DNA of 64,000 bases from Eubacteriaceae bacterium (GTDB lineage: Bacteria; Bacillota; Clostridia; Oscillospirales; Acutalibacteraceae). Both the position numbers and the translations under genes were made by a program. The notes under the pieces are model-generated. The model did not search any database, was not told the origin of the DNA, and was given only the letters and a program-made list of their open reading frames with translations. Below, one piece after another: positions 61,377 to 64,000 of this stretch; the first letter of the stretch is position 1; each line of letters starts with the position of its first letter. The stretch lies in contig JAETRQ010000005.1 of assembly GCA_021770095.1 (NCBI GenBank), positions 151,862 to 215,861 on the forward strand. Reading direction: 5' to 3'.

Positions 61377-61802
61377 ATGGCACAGAAGGTAGTAGGTTTA
61401 ATTAAACTTCAAATTCCTGCCGGTAAAGCAACTCCGGCACCACCTGTTGGTCCTGCTCTTGGTCAGCACGGTGTAAATATTATGTCATTCACAAAAGAGT
61501 TCAATGAAAGAACAAAGAATGACGCAGGTCTTATTATCCCTGTTGTAATCACAGTATATGAAGACCGTTCATTCACATTCGTAACAAAAACACCACCTGC
61601 AGCAGTTCTTATCAAGAAGGCTTGCGGTATTGACAAGGCATCAGGTGTTCCTAACAAGAACAAGGTTGCAACAATCTCAAAAGCTGATGTTCAGAAAATC
61701 GCTGAAACAAAAATGCCTGACCTTAACGCAGCATCACTTGAAGCAGCAATGTCAATGATCGCTGGTACAGCACGCAGCATGGGTATAGTAGTAGAAGACT
61801 AA
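61377..61802 (+). CDS. rplK: Ribosomal protein L11
   Basis: 141 residues. [32 protein letters not shown] is the conserved N-terminus (thiostrepton site region), and [12 protein letters not shown] the C-terminal end. It builds the stalk base with 23S rRNA. Ribosome-binding site AGGAGG. Pairs with rplA. Confidence 0.98.
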   Translation: MAQKVVGLIKLQIPAGKATPAPPVGPALGQHGVNIMSFTKEFNERTKNDAGLIIPVVITVYEDRSFTFVTKTPPAAVLIKKACGIDKASGVPNKNKVATISKADVQKIAETKMPDLNAASLEAAMSMIAGTARSMGIVVED

Positions 61803-61850
61803 TTCCCTTGTGGGAGGAAGTATCCGATTAACCACTGGAGGTAATTTATT

Positions 61851-62561
61851 ATGAAACACGGAAAGAAATATACAGACGGTGCAAAACTTATTGACCGTTC
61901 AAATTTATATGACTCAAATGAGGCTCTTGAACTTTCTATCAAGACCGCAACAGCAAAGTTTGATGAAACTATTGAAGCACATATCCGCCTCGGTGTTGAC
62001 TCTCGTCACGCTGACCAGCAGGTTCGTGGTGCAGTAGTTCTTCCAAACGGTACCGGTAAAGATGTAAGAGTTGCTGTATTCGCAAAAGGTGATCTTGCAA
62101 AAGCTGCTGAAGAAGCAGGTGCAGATGTTGTCGGCGATGCAGACCTTGTACAGAAAATTCAGGGTGGCTGGATGGATTTCGACGTTGCTATCGCATCACC
62201 TGATATGATGGGCTTCGTTGGTCGTCTTGGTAAAGTACTTGGCCCTCGTGGTCTTATGCCATCACCAAAAGCAGGCACAGTAACAATGGATGTTGCTAAG
62301 GCTGTACAGGAAGCAAAGGCTGGTAAGATTGAATATCGTCTTGATAAGACAAACATCATTCACTGCCCAATCGGTAAGGCTTCATTTGGTGCTGACAAAC
62401 TTCTTGAAAACTTCAATGCTCTGCTCGATGCTATCATCAAGGCTAAGCCGGCAGCAGCAAAGGGTCAGTACATCAAATCAGTTGCAGTTGCATCAACAAT
62501 GGGCCCTGGTATCAAAATCAACCCAAACAAAGTTGGTACAGTATCAGCAACTGCTGAATAA
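61851..62561 (+). CDS. rplA: Ribosomal protein L1
   Basis: 236 residues. [52 protein letters not shown] and [11 protein letters not shown] are landmarks. It binds the mobile L1 stalk and, in its own mRNA, the leader upstream of rplK. Ends just before the L10 leader promoter. Confidence 0.98.
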   Translation: MKHGKKYTDGAKLIDRSNLYDSNEALELSIKTATAKFDETIEAHIRLGVDSRHADQQVRGAVVLPNGTGKDVRVAVFAKGDLAKAAEEAGADVVGDADLVQKIQGGWMDFDVAIASPDMMGFVGRLGKVLGPRGLMPSPKAGTVTMDVAKAVQEAKAGKIEYRLDKTNIIHCPIGKASFGADKLLENFNALLDAIIKAKPAAAKGQYIKSVAVASTMGPGIKINPNKVGTVSATAE

Positions 62562-62569
62562 TTTAGGTA

Positions 62570-62598
62570 TTGACAGGGGCTACTCCCTGTGGTAAAAT
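62570..62598 (+). promoter_or_regulatory. rplJ-rplL promoter
   Basis: Perfect TTGACA (62570-62575), 17 nt, TAAAAT (62593-62598), 9 nt past the rplA stop. Confidence 0.85.
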
Positions 62599-62604
62599 AC
62601 AATC

Positions 62605-62735
62605 GCTGTTCAGCCAAAGACAGTAGGTGCATTTTTGCGTAAGTTTATCGCCTACCGAGGAATGAACATACAAGTGACTATATGTTATTTTGTTTGTTAT
62701 GTGCATTCCGTTCTTTTTCGGGATGCACTTTTTTG
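62605..62735 (+). promoter_or_regulatory. L10 leader RNA with attenuator
   Basis: CAGCCAAAGACAGTAGGTGC ... GCCTACCGAGGA is the hallmark kink-turn/stem sequence of the L10 leader, which binds L10(L12)4. At 62701-62734 GTGCATCCCGAAA-type arms (GTGCATTCC with GGGATGCAC) plus TTTTTT form an intrinsic terminator. AATGAACATAC before it can act as anti-terminator partner. Feedback control of rplJL by L10 is well established for this family. Confidence 0.85.
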
Positions 62736-62788
62736 CTAAACAGCCATAAAGTCCACATATGTGGCAAATATTTATGGAGGTAAAATAT

Positions 62789-63409
62789 ATGCCAAGTACA
62801 GCAGTTCTTGAAAAGAAAAAGCAAATGGTTGCTGACCTTTCAGAGAGAATTAAGAATTCTTGCGCAGGCGTTGTTGTTGACTACAAGGGTATCAACGTTG
62901 AAGATGATACAAAACTTCGTAGAGAACTTCGTGAAGCAGGCGTAGAATACACAGTTGTTAAAAACTCAATTCTCGGCAGAGCAGCTCAGGACGCAGGTCT
63001 TGAAGGTATTGATTCTGTCCTTGAAGGTACAACAGCAATCGCTACATCAAATGATGATTATGTTGCATCAGCAAGAATTCTTCAGAATTATGCTGATAAA
63101 CACGATAACTTCTCACTTAAGAGTGGTTATCTTGATGGAGAAGTTATCTCACTTGAAAAGTTAATGGCTCTCGCTAAACTTCCTTCAAGAGAAGTTCTCC
63201 TTGCAACAGTTTGCAGCGTGTTCAATGCACCTATCGCTGCGTTTGCCCGTGCAGTTCAGGCTATCGTTGATAAGGGCGGCGTTGAAGCATGCGAGACAGA
63301 AGAAGCTCCTGCAACTGAAGATGCTGCAGAAGCACCGGTTGAAGAAGCAACAGAGGCTCCGGCAGAGGAAACTCCTGCAGAAGCACCAGCTGAAGAAACA
63401 GCAGAATAA
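62789..63409 (+). CDS. rplJ: Ribosomal protein L10 with long acidic tail
   Basis: 206 residues; typical L10 is about 165-175. The ATG at 62789 follows TGGAGG; an earlier in-frame start is inside the leader. Body: SGERIK-like helix (LSERIKNSCAGVVVDYKGI), REAGVEYTVVKNSILGRAA, YADKHDNFSLKSGYL. From about residue 168, after VEACE, the chain is a Pro/Ala/Glu/Thr tail with repeated EAPAEE and TEAP units and no hydrophobics. It anchors L7/L12 dimers on the stalk. Confidence 0.96.
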   Translation: MPSTAVLEKKKQMVADLSERIKNSCAGVVVDYKGINVEDDTKLRRELREAGVEYTVVKNSILGRAAQDAGLEGIDSVLEGTTAIATSNDDYVASARILQNYADKHDNFSLKSGYLDGEVISLEKLMALAKLPSREVLLATVCSVFNAPIAAFARAVQAIVDKGGVEACETEEAPATEDAAEAPVEEATEAPAEETPAEAPAEETAE

Positions 63410-63457
63410 TTAAACGAAATCAACTTTTAAAAATAAATTTTATTGGAGGAAAATAAA

Positions 63458-63835
63458 ATGGCATCAGAAAAAGTTACAGCAATTGTTGAAGAACTTAAAA
63501 CTCTCACAGTTCTTGAACTTTCAGAACTCGTATCAGCAGTAGAAGAAGAATTCGGTGTAAGCGCTGCAGCAGCAGTAGCAGTAGCAGCACCTGCAGACGG
63601 CGGCGCAGCAGCAGCTGACGAAAAGACAGAATTTGACGTAGTTCTTGCAGAAGTAGGCGCTAACAAAATTCAGGTTATCAAGGCTGTTCGTGAAGCAACA
63701 GGTCTTGGTCTTAAAGAAGCTAAGGAAATCGTTGACGGTGCTCCTAAGACTGTTAAAGAAGCAGTTCCTACAGCAGACGCTGAAGCTCTCAAGGCTAAGC
63801 TTGAAGAAGCAGGCGCTAAAATCGAACTTAAATAA
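63458..63835 (+). CDS. rplL: Ribosomal protein L7/L12
   Basis: 125 residues. The N-terminal dimerisation helix ([29 protein letters not shown]) is followed by an Ala-rich hinge (about 38-58, [20 protein letters not shown]) and the factor-binding C-terminal domain [34 protein letters not shown]. Ribosome-binding site TTGGAGGA. Followed by a strong terminator. Confidence 0.98.
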   Translation: MASEKVTAIVEELKTLTVLELSELVSAVEEEFGVSAAAAVAVAAPADGGAAAADEKTEFDVVLAEVGANKIQVIKAVREATGLGLKEAKEIVDGAPKTVKEAVPTADAEALKAKLEEAGAKIELK

Positions 63836-63857
63836 TTTAAGTTTATTCGATAATATA

Positions 63858-63891
63858 AGAGCAGATGATGTATTCATCTGCTCTTTTTTTA
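63858..63891 (+). terminator. rplL terminator
   Basis: An 11-bp stem AGAGCAGATGA with TCATCTGCTCT (63858-63884), then seven T. Confidence 0.9.
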
Positions 63892-63915
63892 ATTGTCTCT
63901 TCAGCAAAGAATAAA

Positions 63916-63996
63916 CCCCCGGTTCAACCGGGGGAAATAAAAAGCTTTAGTAAAAATAAAATCGCCGAGCTTAATGCAAGGCAAGAGTGTTGGCGA
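63916..63996. repeat. Tandem palindromes at the right edge
   Basis: CCCCCGGTT-C-AACCGGGGG (63916-63934) is a GC-rich perfect palindrome in AT-rich surroundings; a second stem, TCGCCGA with TTGGCGA (63962-63996), follows 27 nt later. Such subterminal palindromes are typical of IS200/IS605-like element ends, but nothing coding is visible before the window stops. Confidence 0.4.
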
Positions 63997-64000
63997 AAAA

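Noticed and set aside
1..64000. CRISPR arrays, tRNA or rRNA genes
   Set aside because: No regularly spaced direct repeats, no cloverleaf-like GGTTCGAATCC T-arms, and no rRNA sequence were noticed on reading both strands.

Overview
The window looks like chromosomal DNA of a low-GC, spore-forming, rod-shaped Clostridia bacterium. A gut Ruminococcaceae/Oscillospirales-type anaerobe is the best guess. Evidence: sporulation genes (yqfC/yqfD, an alpha/beta small acid-soluble spore protein), the mreBCD-mrdA rod-shape operon, an L27 with the Firmicutes N-terminal extension next to its Prp protease, AT-rich intergenic regions with consensus sigma-A promoters and GGAGG ribosome-binding sites, and several polysaccharide-use genes. 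No rRNA, tRNA, CRISPR array or complete transposon was seen. No gene-free stretch exceeds about 300 bases.

Layout. 1-2700: the 3' end of an asparagine synthetase, then a nitroreductase, an anchored glycerophosphodiesterase and a Cys-rich miniprotein. 2800-7050 (minus): a CmpB-type membrane protein, secA and a lipoprotein. 7140-12470: an initiating sugar phosphotransferase coupled to a GH2 beta-galactosidase, then a radical SAM enzyme. 12560-19210: a CNNM/CBS protein, pth, mfd, yqfC and yqfD. 19220-22850: uxuA, an SDR-type mannonate oxidoreductase and a membrane-anchored GH30 glycosidase, a probable hexuronate/hemicellulose operon. 22890-34680 (mostly minus): yfbR, aspS, hisS, mgsA, mrdA, mreD, mreC, mreB, a PdaA-like deacetylase, an MgtC-like protein and prfB. 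34850-38930 (plus): a zinc-ribbon membrane protein, galU, an unknown phage-like protein, a CPBP protease and tadA. 39040-41450: a sigma factor with a membrane-anchored beta-propeller partner. 41500-45210 (minus): SASP, a small membrane protein, pnp and rpsO with structured leaders. 45700-46740: the L21 leader, rplU, prp and rpmA. 46840-49360: an SGNH hydrolase and a GPH-type sugar symporter.

49450-52080 is a self-contained cassette. A divergent XRE repressor faces a perfect consensus promoter carrying two near-identical palindromic operators. The promoter drives three genes: a His/Cys miniprotein, a secreted GLUG-repeat protein with a duplicated C-terminal module, and a 40-residue peptide with a DVITTSS motif. 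This is the best candidate here for an undescribed system.

52150-56005 holds the glycolytic genes pgk, tpiA and gpmI. On the minus strand follow a nucleotidyltransferase-like gene without a canonical start codon, trmB and two FAD oxidoreductases. The right end is the translation/transcription cluster rpmG-secE-nusG-rplK-rplA, then a canonical L10 leader with attenuator, rplJ and rplL. Where rpoB is often found, the sequence instead enters palindromes that may be the end of a mobile element.

Recurring themes are RNA-level autoregulation of ribosomal protein and pnp genes, several hairpins shared by convergent genes, and a few small decayed or non-canonically started genes.
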